A stretch of 64,000 bases of DNA from Lateolabrax maculatus (lineage: Eukaryota; Chordata; Actinopteri; Acropomatiformes; Lateolabracidae): assembly GCA_031216445.1 (NCBI GenBank), contig CM062197.1, positions 26,314,001 to 26,378,000 on the forward strand, read 5' to 3'. A program made the translations under genes and the position numbers. The notes below the pieces were generated by a model. That model searched no databases and was not told where the DNA came from. It saw only the letters and a list, made by a program, of their open reading frames with translations. Positions 1 to 8,318 of the stretch are shown here, piece after piece; positions within the stretch are counted from its first letter, which is position 1, and each line of letters begins with the position of its first letter.

Positions 1-184
1 AAATAGACACGCATGTGGTTCACAGACAATGCCTAAAAGAAGGGACAGTGATGGTAGTGGTACAATGTTCACGAAATCAATGCACATAGATAAACCTACA
101 CCAAACCATGACAGCTGAAGAAGCAACCAAATTGACCCAAATTTAAGTAAAATGAGGTGTCTGAGCTGAGAGATGTCTCTCCCA
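1..184 (+). other. ERV 3' tail upstream of the LTR (partial)
   Basis: This matches 17219-17402, the stretch between the integrase end and the next LTR, so it belongs to a preceding ERV unit cut by the window edge. A short open stretch on the + strand could be an env remnant, but I cannot identify it. No clear polypurine tract is visible directly before the LTR. Confidence 0.5.
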
Positions 185-608
185 TGTGTGTCCAATGTTT
201 AGATACTTGTGTGGATCCAATGTTTAGATACTTGTGTGGGAAATGTTTAGATAAGCCTATGTCCAAGGTCTGGCTACTTTCATAGATGGGTGCCCCTTGG
301 GGGTTGTTTTCCTAAAGTTCCAAAGAGATGAGATCAGTTTCAACCTGAACTATAGGTTCCACCTTTCCTTTCTGTAAAATAGCCATGTATGGTTATGAGG
401 TTGGCTCTGAGCCTATCTTGTCACCACACATTAGCTATACCATGAGGCTTTAAAAGGTGTAGTTTGAGTGGAAAACGGGGGAGATTCACATTGGCTTCGG
501 ATCTTCTCACAGGCAATCCATGGTGCTTGTTTTGACGCTGTACTTTTTGTAATAAACCTTTTTATACAACTAAGTCGGTGTCAGCGGAGATTCCTTCATC
601 ATCATCAC
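185..608 (+). repeat. ERV long terminal repeat (5' of first long unit)
   Basis: The segment begins with TG, carries tandem copies of an ATGTTTAGATA-containing motif in its 5' third (U3-like), then a TATA-like TTTAAAA near 450 and an AATAAA polyadenylation signal at 551-556, followed by a short U5-like stretch. The same arrangement recurs at 17403-17833 one unit later, where it serves as 3' LTR of one ERV and 5' LTR of the next. Exact ends are uncertain: no matching primer-binding site follows, perhaps because the adjacent leader was lost when LINE sequence came to lie there. Confidence 0.55.
551..556 (+). promoter_or_regulatory. LTR polyadenylation signal AATAAA
   Basis: AATAAA lies about 100 bases downstream of the TATA-like TTTAAAA, the spacing expected for an R region in a short retroviral LTR. 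The equivalent signal in the next LTR is at 17776-17781. Confidence 0.5.
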
Positions 609-629
609 ATCATCGCTACAGAAGATAGA

Positions 630-1245
630 ACACAGCCAACCCGTCTCAGACAGCTAAGGTCGCAAAAGGAGGAAGCATTTAGGAGTGGAGACAGAAGCAG
701 GTTCAAAGAGGCAAAGTACAGGTTTAGCAAGGAGGTGAGGGGAGCTAAACGACTGTATTCTGAGAAACTCCAACACCAGTTCTCAGCCAAGGACTCTGCT
801 TCTGTCTGGAAGGGGCTCAGAGAGCTCACCCATTACAAACCCAGAGCCCCCCACTCTGCTAACGACTTGCGCCTGTCCAACAATCTGAACAAGTTCTACT
901 GTCGTTTCGAAAGACAATGGGACAGTCCAGACACAATCCCCTGGGACTCCATCCACCAGCCCCAGGCCACCAGCTTCACCTCTCCCACCACTGCAGGGGC
1001 CTGGGCCTCTCCACAACTTCAAACCTCAGAGGCCCCCTTCCCGTCCACAGTGACACCTCTCTCAATCCTGGAGAGGGATGTTAACAGACAATACAAGAGA
1101 CAGAACCTCCACAAAGCAGCCGGGCCAGACTCTGTCTCTCCATCCACCCTGAAGCACTGTGCTGACCAGCTGTCTCTGGTGTTCACAGATATCTTTAACA
1201 CTTCACTGGAGATATCCCACATACCAGCCTGCTTCAAATGTTCCA
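630..1245 (+). pseudogene. Non-LTR retrotransposon (L2/CR1/jockey-type LINE) ORF2 fragment
   Basis: Within the open frame 468-1268, the part from about residue 53 onward reads as the linker after the endonuclease and the first block of reverse transcriptase of a fish LINE. It includes a KEAKYRFSKEVRGAKR-like basic stretch, the motif NKFYCRFERQW, and AGPDSVSPSTLKHCADQLS leading into VFTDIFNTSLE. It stops abruptly after the SHIPACFK block and continues into unrelated ERV-side sequence; the catalytic motifs of RT are absent. Both 5' and 3' ends of the LINE are missing. It sits directly after the LTR, where ERV leader and gag should be. Confidence 0.75.
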
Positions 1246-1447
1246 GCAAGAGATACTGTAAGACTTAGAGCACACTGGCAGACGAAGAGAAAGACAAAAG
1301 ACACTCACATATGTGCAGCCTGCAGTATACTGGATCCAATGGCCAGCTGACTCAGAACTTGCACACCAATGGAGTGTGTGAAAAGCCTGGATACAGAAAG
1401 AACTGCCCACAGCACAAGAACCACGACTGCCGCTGCACTGCACTCTG
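1246..1447 (+). other. ERV-side sequence of unassigned origin
   Basis: This is the stretch between the LINE fragment and the open pol frame. No family motif is recognisable; one frame has several Cys and His residues (near 1370-1440), but not in a clear retroviral zinc-knuckle spacing. It is probably the remnant of the gag end or pro region. Confidence 0.3.
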
Positions 1448-2305
1448 ATGTATGATGAGACTCAGCAACATACTGACTACAAAGAATGCTGGACAGAGTT
1501 GATTACAGGCAAAATATTATCTGTAATATGTCAAGACCTGTATGTTGGACCACAAGGACCAGCAGCAGCAGTTACTCTACCACCAGAACTACGTCCCTGG
1601 TTTCAAGTCACCAGCTCCGTCCCACATGTTACACTCCTGATAGCTAATGGACATGAATCACGTGACCTAGGACCGATGGTGAAGGCAGCACTACAAGTGA
1701 CTGTATGGAAACCAACTCAGAACACGCATGTGCAGTCATCCTCCGATGGACAATATGTGAAAATATTTCTGCGAGCATATGACAAAGGAACAAGAGCCCA
1801 AGTGCTACTAAGTCAGAGATTCCCTACTCAACTGCCACTCTCAGAAGAACATAGTGTGCTACTACATCAGATACCACATGAGTTATGGTCACATCATAAA
1901 ACAGATGTAGGGCTAGTTAGGTCAGCACAGCCAGTTCACATCAAAGCAAAAGAGGGCATTGTGTTGCCATACCAAAAACAATATCCCATGAAACCACACC
2001 AAATAGCAGGTATAAGACCCACCATCAAGGGCTTGGTAGCAGCAGGTGTGTTAAAACCAACAAAAAGTCTGTGTAATACACCAACTTGTCCAATAAAACA
2101 AAATAAACTCTAGTGACTATCGATTGGTGCATGATTTGTGCGCCATTAATTCCACTGTAGATGCAGAAGTACCTGTGGTTCCAGACCCACATACTTTGCT
2201 TTCTAATATCCCACATGACGCCTGTTGGTACACAGCATTTGTTAGTGTGCCATTACACCCAGATTCACAGTATCTGTTTGCTTTTACATATCAAGGACAG
2301 CAGTA
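1448..2305 (+). pseudogene. pol: ERV pol, protease/RT linker and N-terminal RT (interrupted)
   Basis: The open frame 1448-2113 (221 aa) contains the fish class I ERV block around RPWFQV and LGPMVKAAL, then the start of reverse transcriptase: ELWSHHKTDVGL, followed by a QYPMKPHQIAGI-type stretch and GLVAAGVL. It stops at 2111-2113. The next RT block (VHDLCAINSTV, then PDPHTLL and HPDSQYLFAFTYQ) continues in another frame from about 2113, so a frameshift separates them. RT is then cut by the DNA element starting at 2306. Gag and a recognisable protease active site are missing. It is a dead retroviral gene; the family is an epsilon/gamma-like fish ERV (motif recognition only). Confidence 0.8.
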
Positions 2306-2314
2306 CACTGTAAA
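2302..2314 (+). repeat. Left TIR and TSD of the DNA element
   Basis: AGTA target duplication (2302-2305) followed by terminal CACTGTAAA (2306-2314). The partner end is at 9661-9673. The identical arrangement occurs at 19527-19539 in the second long unit. Confidence 0.75.
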
Positions 2315-2489
2315 TGCAAACATGGTATTTAATTAAAAATAGTAAATTGACTTAAATCATTTTTTATCAAATTGCTATTAACACTCACTTTTAGTAAGTT
2401 ACTTGTAATTTGTGGTTGAAAAATCTCACCAGCTCAGTCTACTTGAACTGGATTAATTTAGAAAAAGTATGTTTTCGATAATTGTGCTT

Positions 2490-2640
2490 TTACAAGTACA
2501 TTTACTCAATACTGCACTTAAGTACAAAGTACTTTAAGTACTTTACTTTTTTTTTCATATTACTGTCTACTTTTACTCCACTACATTTCAGAGGGAAATA
2601 TTGTACTTTTTACATCACTGCATATGTAATAATACATACG
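2490..2640 (+). repeat. Fish interspersed repeat fragment (AAGTACTTTAAGTACTTTA type)
   Basis: This segment has the self-complementary AAGTACTTTAAGTACTT core, then a poly-T run and the block TTTTACTCCACTACATTTCA. I recognise this combination as a very common interspersed repeat in teleosts, probably a non-autonomous DNA transposon, but I cannot name the family from sequence alone. The second copy is at about 19715-19865. Confidence 0.5.
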
Positions 2641-2819
2641 CGATATATAATAATAATCAGTAGTATGCTACTTTTAATTTTAATATTTTAAGTATTTCTT
2701 TTTGTGGTTATATGTTTTTTACTTAATTGAAATTTTCACTGCAGGAGCTGTATTGTAAAAGAGTAGTTTCACGGAGTGGTATTAGTACTTTTGCTTCGAT
2801 TTGAAAACTTCGCCGGCTT

Positions 2820-2981
2820 TTTTTTTTTTTTCCCCACCTGTGGGCATGCGCAACTCCGTCCTCTCTACGCCTGACGGTATGTCAACAACACACCCGCAAC
2901 GGACGAGGAGCTGGACCTAATCCCTGCAACAGCACTCGTTAAGGTTATTTTCAGCATTCTTGTGCTTGGCACACTCATTTG
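2820..2981 (+). promoter_or_regulatory. CpG-rich promoter and non-coding exon 1 of the C2H2/PB1 gene
   Basis: After a poly-T run the sequence turns GC/CpG-rich and contains GCATGCGCA (near 2846), matching the NRF-1 core common at TATA-less vertebrate promoters. A plausible first exon follows and ends at 2981 with a strong donor (TTG|GTGAGT). No long open frame begins here, so the exon would be untranslated. This region exists only once per long unit (again at about 20040-20207); the later short units do not have it. The transcription start is inferred, not seen. Confidence 0.5.
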
Positions 2982-3088
2982 GTGAGTAATATTTTACCCT
3001 TGTTTAGACCGTTTTCTTTCTGTAAGTAAGCGCCATATTTTTCGTGCTTGCTAGTAATGATGTGTGTTGTAATGTCGGCTAACGCTGC

Positions 3089-3110
3089 CTCAGAGCTATA
3101 TAGCTCTGAG
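3089..3110. repeat. 22-nt perfect palindrome
   Basis: A perfect palindrome around the core AGAGCTATATAGCTCT, extended by three complementary bases on each side. It lies in the putative first intron, about 110 bases after the exon 1 donor, and is conserved at 20315-20336. Function unknown; it could form a hairpin or bind a dimeric factor. Confidence 0.6.
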
Positions 3111-3501
3111 CTAGCTGAACTATATTATGGACATAACGTGTCTTACTTTTGTCACGTTAAAGTTGAGGAGAAACTTTAGTGTAGCGGTCGCGGGCGTGCT
3201 CGTCACGTGCACGCGCACACCCGCTGTCGGAGTTGATTTTTTTTTCTGAGGCCAGTCATCTATGAGTACTCACTCACGATGAGAGACTGATCCCGGCGGT
3301 TTGTGAGTTTCCATGAGCAGGAGGGCATTCACATGGCAGAACATCAGAACAAGTCTGGATGTATCATTTTATTTTACGTTCGGCTGTTAAGTTAGGACTA
3401 TGCTAACTTAATGTTATTTTATTTAACCCTCCTCACTTAACACTAGTCATATTTGTAGCTGTGTCGTTTCCATGGTTACCACGTTTAGCGCGCCCAATGA
3501 G

Positions 3502-4123
3502 CCGGTCACCCGCTCCACTCAGTGTGATCATTCTGCAGGATCAATGAACTGTCAGCGTGTTTAATCAATCATAACTCTGAATACTAAACTGATTTTCACG
3601 GGATTGTTTAATGCAAACGTCACACATGTATATATATATACAGATATATAGGGAGAGAGAGATAGATAGATAGATATAGATTTTCATTTTTTTTTATATA
3701 TATGTAGATATACATATTCATTTTTTCTGAGATCTAACTTCTGTCTATTGTGTTTTATCTTATATTGATGTATAATGTTGTATTGTTTCTTCATTTTTCA
3801 ACTTATTAAAATAGCTGAGTAGTACACAATCTGCTTCTGCTTCTCTATCATATATTAGTGTTTTTATATATATGTGTGTGTGTGTGTATTATATTATATC
3901 ATATATAGCATATATCACATACCAGAATATTCTATTACCGTTATGCCTATTATGTATATTAAAATACGCAGAATCATGTGTCCGGTATCATGCCTACATG
4001 TATGACGTTTGCAGAAAAAAATCCCGTGAAAATCAGTTTAGTATTCAGAGTTATGATTAATTAAATGCATTGACACTTCATTGTACCTGCAGACAGATTA
4101 CACTGAGTGGAGCGGGTGACCGG
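3502..4123. mobile_element. MITE-like element with about 140-bp terminal inverted repeats
   Basis: The left end (CCGGTCACCCGCTCCACTCA) is the reverse complement of the right end ending at 4123, and similarity continues inward for about 140 bp with scattered differences. The shared inner part includes a block around CATAACTCTGAATACTAAAC and one around GATTTTCACGGGAT. The interior is AT-rich, with (TA)n, (GATA)n and (TG)n runs and no credible gene. It sits in the first intron of the C2H2/PB1 locus. I see no clean target duplication (flanks CCAATGAG and TCCAAGAT are only loosely alike), so the family is undetermined. The second copy is at 20728-21373. Confidence 0.7.
3630..3900. repeat. Simple-sequence tracts inside the MITE
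   Basis: Runs of TA, GA, GATA and TG dinucleotides lie between the MITE arms. In the second long unit the TA run near 20860 is expanded, explaining most of the size difference between the two MITE copies (622 versus 646 bp). Confidence 0.7.
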
Positions 4124-4360
4124 TCCAAGATGGCGGCCCCACGTCTCGTCAGCGCCAATAGGCAGTAGCGGTCGATGCGGCGTCTACTCTTTATATGTCT
4201 ATGCCGCACACTGTTTACTTGCGCAGTGCTTGTCTGATCACACGAGGAGCGCAGTGAGAGCCCGCAGATCAGATTTGGGACAGACAAAAGGGTCTCCCTG
4301 TCTGTCTTTTTATCATAGCCTGTTACCATTGCTGGCATACTCAGTGGCCTAAGTTATTCT
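4124..4360 (+). promoter_or_regulatory. GC-rich, YY1-motif-bearing second promoter candidate
   Basis: Directly after the MITE lies AAGATGGCGGC (from 4127), the classic YY1 core often found just downstream of vertebrate start sites, followed by CpG-rich sequence and a TTTATATG box near 4190. It may be the original promoter of the locus, separated from exon 1 by the MITE, or an alternative promoter. An 81-codon open frame here has no family resemblance and is probably not coding. Confidence 0.4.
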
Positions 4361-4521
4361 TTAAGGTTATGTTGTCTAGAATATGTACATTACAATACTG
4401 TCTTTGTGGGTAATAGGCCTATGTTACAGTTTTCACTTGTACTGGAAACAAGATGTTTATGAGTTGTGGTGAGCTTTGGTTGTGTTAAATTGTTGTATTC
4501 TTCTTAACTGTCCCCTTCCAG

Positions 4522-4568
4522 GCTCAGGCAGATGGTGATCAATCCACAGTTCCCTTGATACCACATAA
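4522..4568 (+). other. Small non-coding exon 2 of the C2H2/PB1 gene
   Basis: A 47-nt segment bounded by a good acceptor (CCCCTTCCAG) and a strong donor (GTGAGT). Its only ATG is followed by an in-frame TGA within eight codons, so it would be 5' untranslated. The same exon is at 21770-21816; the later short units lack it because the tandem breakpoint lies downstream at 4670. Confidence 0.5.
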
Positions 4569-4819
4569 GTGAGTCATTTACCATTTACCTTTTGTACTGC
4601 TGTGTTCATTTGGTAGCTGTTCTTGTCTTAAAGAAGTTAAATGATTAAAAGCTTGATAATTAGATAGATTTTTGCAAGGATTTAGTTTTTTTCTGTTGCT
4701 CTGGTATTTCAAGTCTGATACTGCATGTTAGTGTTTTTGTTTTTTGTTTCTATTTTGCCGGGCTTGATGCTAAAATGATCTTTTCTTTTCAGATTTTTCA
4801 AGAAGACAAAAAACTTCCT

Positions 4820-5551
4820 ATGCAGTGGTCGTGTAAGTACTGCACATTTTGTGCTGAAAAGAGGTGCTTCTTACTTAAGCATTACCGCTTAAAACACGGG
4901 TGCCACACTCGAATATCACCACTACCGTGCCTTTATAAGGAGTGCCTGTGCACATTTAAATCTTTCAATGCACTCAAAGTCCACTTATCAACATGGCACA
5001 CTCAAAAGGACCTGGGGAACGTGGGTGAAACTGCTTTCCATTGTCAGCTGTGTGACTTTGTGGAGCCTTGCACTGGAGCTGACTTTTTTACCCATTTACG
5101 AAGACATTTGAAGCTGAAGCAAAAGGTTTCCTGTCCATATCAAGGCTGTAGCTTTCAGAGCAATGTTTATTCAACCTTTAATGCACATAAAAGCAAAGAA
5201 CATCAAGACCACAATAAGATGGCATTCAAACCTGAAATTGTGTCACATAATGTACTTGAGGTACCTCCACCTAATATAAATATTCAACCTGAGGATAGTG
5301 CCCCTGAAACTGATCAGGTTGAGTTTGAGGTTACTGAGCTCAATGAAGATGTGGGAGACTTGGAGAGTCAGTTGGAACATAATGTAGCTGCTGTTTTTCT
5401 GAAAATGTCATCGATTCTTAACATCTCTGAAAATGCCCTGCAAGAAGTTATAGAGCAGATCAACCAAATTTATGTGCTTTCACAGCCATTGTTACATACC
5501 TCGGTTGGAAAAATACTAAATCAACATTGTGGAGATGTTGAGGACTCTTAA
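4820..5551 (+). CDS. Four-C2H2-finger protein, N-terminal open frame (243 aa), copy 1
   Basis: The start is taken at 4820 (MQW...) because the upstream in-frame ATG at 4775 lies in the intron, before the CAG acceptor ending at 4792. Fingers by residue: C5/C8/H21/H26, C37/C42/H55/H60, C75/C78/H92/H96 and C105/C110/H123/H128. Residues about 135-243 are acidic with a predicted helix-rich end. DNA or RNA binding is expected from the fingers, but no target is known. The frame closes with TAA, yet family-like sequence continues in frame beyond it, so this is probably a truncated product rather than the original full protein. Copy 1 alone has Ser at residue 4; others have Leu. Confidence 0.6.
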   Translation: MQWSCKYCTFCAEKRCFLLKHYRLKHGCHTRISPLPCLYKECLCTFKSFNALKVHLSTWHTQKDLGNVGETAFHCQLCDFVEPCTGADFFTHLRRHLKLKQKVSCPYQGCSFQSNVYSTFNAHKSKEHQDHNKMAFKPEIVSHNVLEVPPPNINIQPEDSAPETDQVEFEVTELNEDVGDLESQLEHNVAAVFLKMSSILNISENALQEVIEQINQIYVLSQPLLHTSVGKILNQHCGDVEDS

Positions 5552-5952
5552 GTGAGTGAGATAGCTAAAGTATTTACTGAGAATAATGTATTCCTGAAAT
5601 TCACTTCTACTAGGGGGTCATTGTCAACCACTAGCAAGCGAACATCATACATTTGAAAAGAATTCTCAGTGGTGACGCCTATTGAGTTTGTCCTAAAAAA
5701 TGACAGGCAGACAGTTGTGTATATCCCCATACTAAAAATGCTGCAGACATTACTAAACAATGGAGAAATTTTAGATAAGGCCATGTCATCTGAGACAAAT
5801 TTGTCACAAGGATACAGATCTCACAGGGATGGTTACCGGTTTAAAGACAATTCTCTCTTGACAGAGGAAGAATTCAGGATTGCTCTTTTCTTGTACATAG
5901 ATGATTTTGAGGTGGCTAAGCCCTTGGGAACCTCCAGAAAGAAACACAAGCT
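5552..5952 (+). pseudogene. Continuation of the finger protein past two stops
   Basis: In the same frame as the finger ORF, after TAA (5549-5551) and TGA (5654-5656), family-like sequence resumes: TPIEFVLKNDRQ, a YIPILKMLQTLL helix, FKDNSLLTEEEFRIALFLYID and KPLGTSRKKHKL. Around 5950 the recognisable continuation moves to another frame, marking a 1-2 nt indel. These blocks are typical of the multicopy fish finger protein, downstream of its zinc fingers. Confidence 0.6.
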
Positions 5953-6660
5953 GCCATCTACTGGGTACTTGGAAATCTACACCCTAAATATCGCTCCTCT
6001 CTTCATTCCATTCAGCTTGCTCTACTCATCATCGCTGAAGATGATATCAGGAAGTTGACTTTAAATGAGAGACCACAGTCTATTGAAGAATTAAAAGTGC
6101 AACTGGTAGATAAACTGTCACTGCAGTATGACTTTAAACTGCAGTATGAAGATCAAGACTTCCATAATGCCCTCTGCAATTTGACTGAAATAACTGATTT
6201 ACCTGAAAGAGCTACGCTCAAAATCATCCCTCTTGTGACTCTCCATTTAACCGCATTGTCATCACCCACCACAACATCAGACACTGAGTGCAGCACAGCA
6301 GACACTGAGATCCTGTCGACAGGAAGAGCATCACCATCGCTAAGACAACAGTGGCCAGATTTCTTTGACATACCCAATTTCTCAGTTGATGTTGACTATA
6401 GACTCAGACAGGCAGATCTTGCCTTTATGAAGGATGGAACACGTATGACTCTACCACGAGATATGAAGCATGACATACTAGAAAAGCTTGCTGAGACGAT
6501 GTACAGTTTCAAGGCTTACCCTAAAGATGATGACTTCAGCAGTGTTGCAAAAGCACTAATTAGCAAACACCCCTGCCTCACTGAGCCTGGACCACACAGA
6601 TGGTATGGCTGGAAAAACAGCCTTAAATTATCGCACAAAGCTTCAAAAAGCTGGATGTGA
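5953..6660 (+). pseudogene. PB1-like ('SAMD3-like') segment, copy 1
   Basis: This frame starts with AIYWVLGNLH and HSIQLALL, which belong to the finger protein. Without a break it becomes a PB1-like region (DDIRKLTL, PQSIEELKVQL, then an acidic OPCA-like QYEDQDF stretch), followed by a low-complexity TTTSDTECSTADTE linker and a WPDFFDIPNF...MYSFKAYP region ending in RWYGWKNSLK. The next block is in a different frame after about 6627. The abrupt switch between two family signatures inside one exon suggests a fusion of two neighbouring genes or exons. PB1 domains mediate protein-protein pairing; nothing more can be said of its role. Confidence 0.6.
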
Positions 6661-6969
6661 GGATGTAGCAATCAATGGAGGCAAAAGAAGTAAAGGCAAC
6701 CCAGAAGGAGAATCCTCAAGCAAGAATATCAAACGGCCAAAAAGAGGTGAAGCAAACTACCTACCTAACTTACCTGAAGGACATGATGAAACAAGCCTTG
6801 AAAATGCCAGAAAGGTTCTCGTGGAAGAAATGAAGAAGAAACAACCCAATGGCACTCTCATCTCACAAATGATGGACCAGTCATTCCCACTACGCAGACA
6901 AGAAATTGTAGAAAAGGAACCTGCTGTACAGAACATTGTTGAACGATGGCCAGCACTCTTCACAGACAG
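6626..6969 (+). pseudogene. End of large exon: NYRTKL/KRPKR/PALF region
   Basis: The recognisable frame (open 6605-6973) includes NYRTKLQKAGCEDVAINGGK, a basic KNIKRPKRGEAN stretch that could act as a nuclear localisation signal, LPNLPEGHDETSLE, and MMDQSFPLRRQEIVEKEP ending in ERWPALFTD. The exon ends at 6969 at an AG|GTAAAC donor in phase 2, while the next exon reads correctly only in phase 0. Splicing would therefore shift frame. Confidence 0.6.
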
Positions 6970-7115
6970 GTAAACTATTTTTGTTCTCAACCAATAAAAT
7001 AATGCCTATCAAAAAGAAATTCAAGGTGTGTGGCTAGAAATCCAAACACACTTGTTGGAATGTTAACACTTCTGCCATCTCTCCATCCCTACCCACCCCT
7101 CTCTCTACTTTTCAG

Positions 7116-7274
7116 GTGTTTGCTGAGTTCAACAGAATCGCAAGTAAGAATCTTGAGGGAGACTTCTTTGAGGCTCTGGACCAGTATACCCCACGTTTCA
7201 TTGAACTTTTCAAAACAAGAAGGGGAACTGTTGGCCAGAAGCTCAGTGAGCTGATGCAGCACATGAGCTGGATG
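7116..7274 (+). pseudogene. Coding exon 4 of the C2H2/PB1 gene, copy 1
   Basis: Acceptor CTACTTTTCAG and donor ATG|GTAAGT bound a 159-nt, 53-codon exon reading FAEFNRIASKNLEGDFFEAL and ending HMSWM. Its length is a multiple of three and it is in phase with the next exon. Confidence 0.6.
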
Positions 7275-7433
7275 GTAAGTAGGTTAATTTTGCTTTTGAT
7301 CTGTGTGATAGTTCATCAATCAAGTTCTAAATGAGATGATCCAGCCCAACCTATTCTATTTCCTGTCTGACTTGTGCTTGTGCCTTGCAAATTACTCTGT
7401 TAACTGGTCTTTTCTCTCTCTGTGTATCATTAG

Positions 7434-7526
7434 ACACCAGACGTGACAGTACTTCGCTCTGTTGTCCTCAAAGGCATTCCTATTTTACTTGGTGACGACT
7501 CCAGTGAATTCTTCAAGACATGCTCT
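7434..7526 (+). pseudogene. Coding exon 5 of the C2H2/PB1 gene, copy 1
   Basis: A 93-nt, 31-codon exon between TCATTAG and GTAAGT, reading TPDVTVLRSVVLKGIP and ending EFFKTCS. It keeps phase with both neighbours. In unit 3 the matching exon has one extra A. Confidence 0.6.
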
Positions 7527-7994
7527 GTAAGTACTTGCACATAAGAAAAAGTTTGGTCTGCATTAAAATAGAACTATATCTGTGCTGACATAGAAGATGT
7601 AATTTTATCTGCACAATATACAATATACATTTTGTACAGTGATTGATGTATTTTGTATGGCAATTCCTCCACAGCTAATCTGAGAGGTATTTAAACAGCC
7701 AGTAAATAAAAATGAAATTTGCCACATAAACGTTGTACACATTAATTAATTGTAAATCTAAGGAGCAGGAGTCCAGGCTGAAAAGTCAGTGTCACTGTTT
7801 AAGAATATATGGACCTTGTGGACCATAGCTTTAGTTTAATCATACCACATTTATTTTGTTGGTTATATTGTAACAATCCAGTGTGAACACATATTTAAAA
7901 CCATATTCCCTAGCAAATGCTTTCAACATTAAAAATGAATGTTTAGAAGAGCATAAATTGCCATGCTGAAGAATGTGTGTGTGTGTCTTTGTAG

Positions 7995-8318
7995 GGTACA
8001 GCGAGAGACGAAGCCCTAGAATGCACTGTCGGTGTGCTGACAGTTGTCAGTGAAGATAATCCTCATGAGGGTCCAAGTTCAGTAGACCTCCAGCCCATCT
8101 CCACTGCCATCATTCTGGAGGGAGGTATCATCATGGATCATATAAAAAAACTTGCCTCAGGCAGTTTGTCTGTTATTTGGGCTTACATATGCTTTGCATT
8201 TGGATTACCCAAAATGCATGGCAAATACACTCAACTTCATTCAGACTGTGATGCTTGGACTGGGAAAGCAAACCTCCAACCAAAACTGTTAACTTTGAGG
8301 AACAGTCTACTGGGTTAG
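7995..8318 (+). pseudogene. Last coding exon of the C2H2/PB1 gene, copy 1
   Basis: After a (TG)n-plus-CTTTGTAG acceptor the exon reads GTARDEALECTVGVLTVV, then ILEGGIIMDHIKKL and a hydrophobic stretch, ending with LLTLRNSLLG and a stop. The end fits the C-terminus of the fish SAMD3-like group. Copy 1 differs from most others here (Ala/Gln and Arg in place of Glu/Pro and Lys near the end). Confidence 0.6.

Larger units (their letters stand above)
4793..8318 (+). pseudogene. C2H2 zinc finger / PB1 'SAMD3-like' gene, copy 1
   Basis: Coding exons: 4793-6969, 7116-7274, 7434-7526 and 7995-8318, all with GT/AG borders. Order: four C2H2 fingers, an acidic linker, a VPILxxL..LYIDDFEV region, a PB1-like domain (LNERPQSIEEL, QYEDQDF), a WYGWKNSLK/NYRTKLQKAGC block, an FAEFNRI block and a C-terminal part ending NSLLG. 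Lesions: TAA at 5549, TGA at 5654, a frameshift near 5950, another near 6627, and a phase mismatch (2 to 0) between exons ending 6969 and starting 7116. All are shared by every other complete copy. The family is multicopy in teleosts and its function is unknown. Residue-level homology is from memory of the family. Confidence 0.75.

Noticed and set aside
605..829. Minus-strand open frames over the LINE and gene body (for example 605-829, 5548-5784, 6153-6377, 6757-6990)
   Set aside because: They mirror coding sequence on the + strand, have no recognisable domains and recur only because the units recur.
2482..2691. 69-codon open frame rich in Tyr, Phe and Ile
   Set aside because: It is a translation of AT-rich interspersed repeat sequence.
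4107..4352. 81-codon and opposite 86-codon open frames around the YY1-like site
   Set aside because: They begin inside the MITE arm or lie in CpG-rich promoter-like DNA and match no family.
4775..4819. Upstream start MIFSFQIFQEDKKLP for the finger ORF
   Set aside because: This ATG lies before the CAG acceptor at 4790-4792, so it is intronic, and in copy 3 it is ATT. The start at MQW (4820) is preferred.
7030..7254. 74-codon frame overlapping exon 7116-7274
   Set aside because: It starts in the intron and reads the exon in the wrong frame. The exon's proper frame keeps phase with the two following exons.
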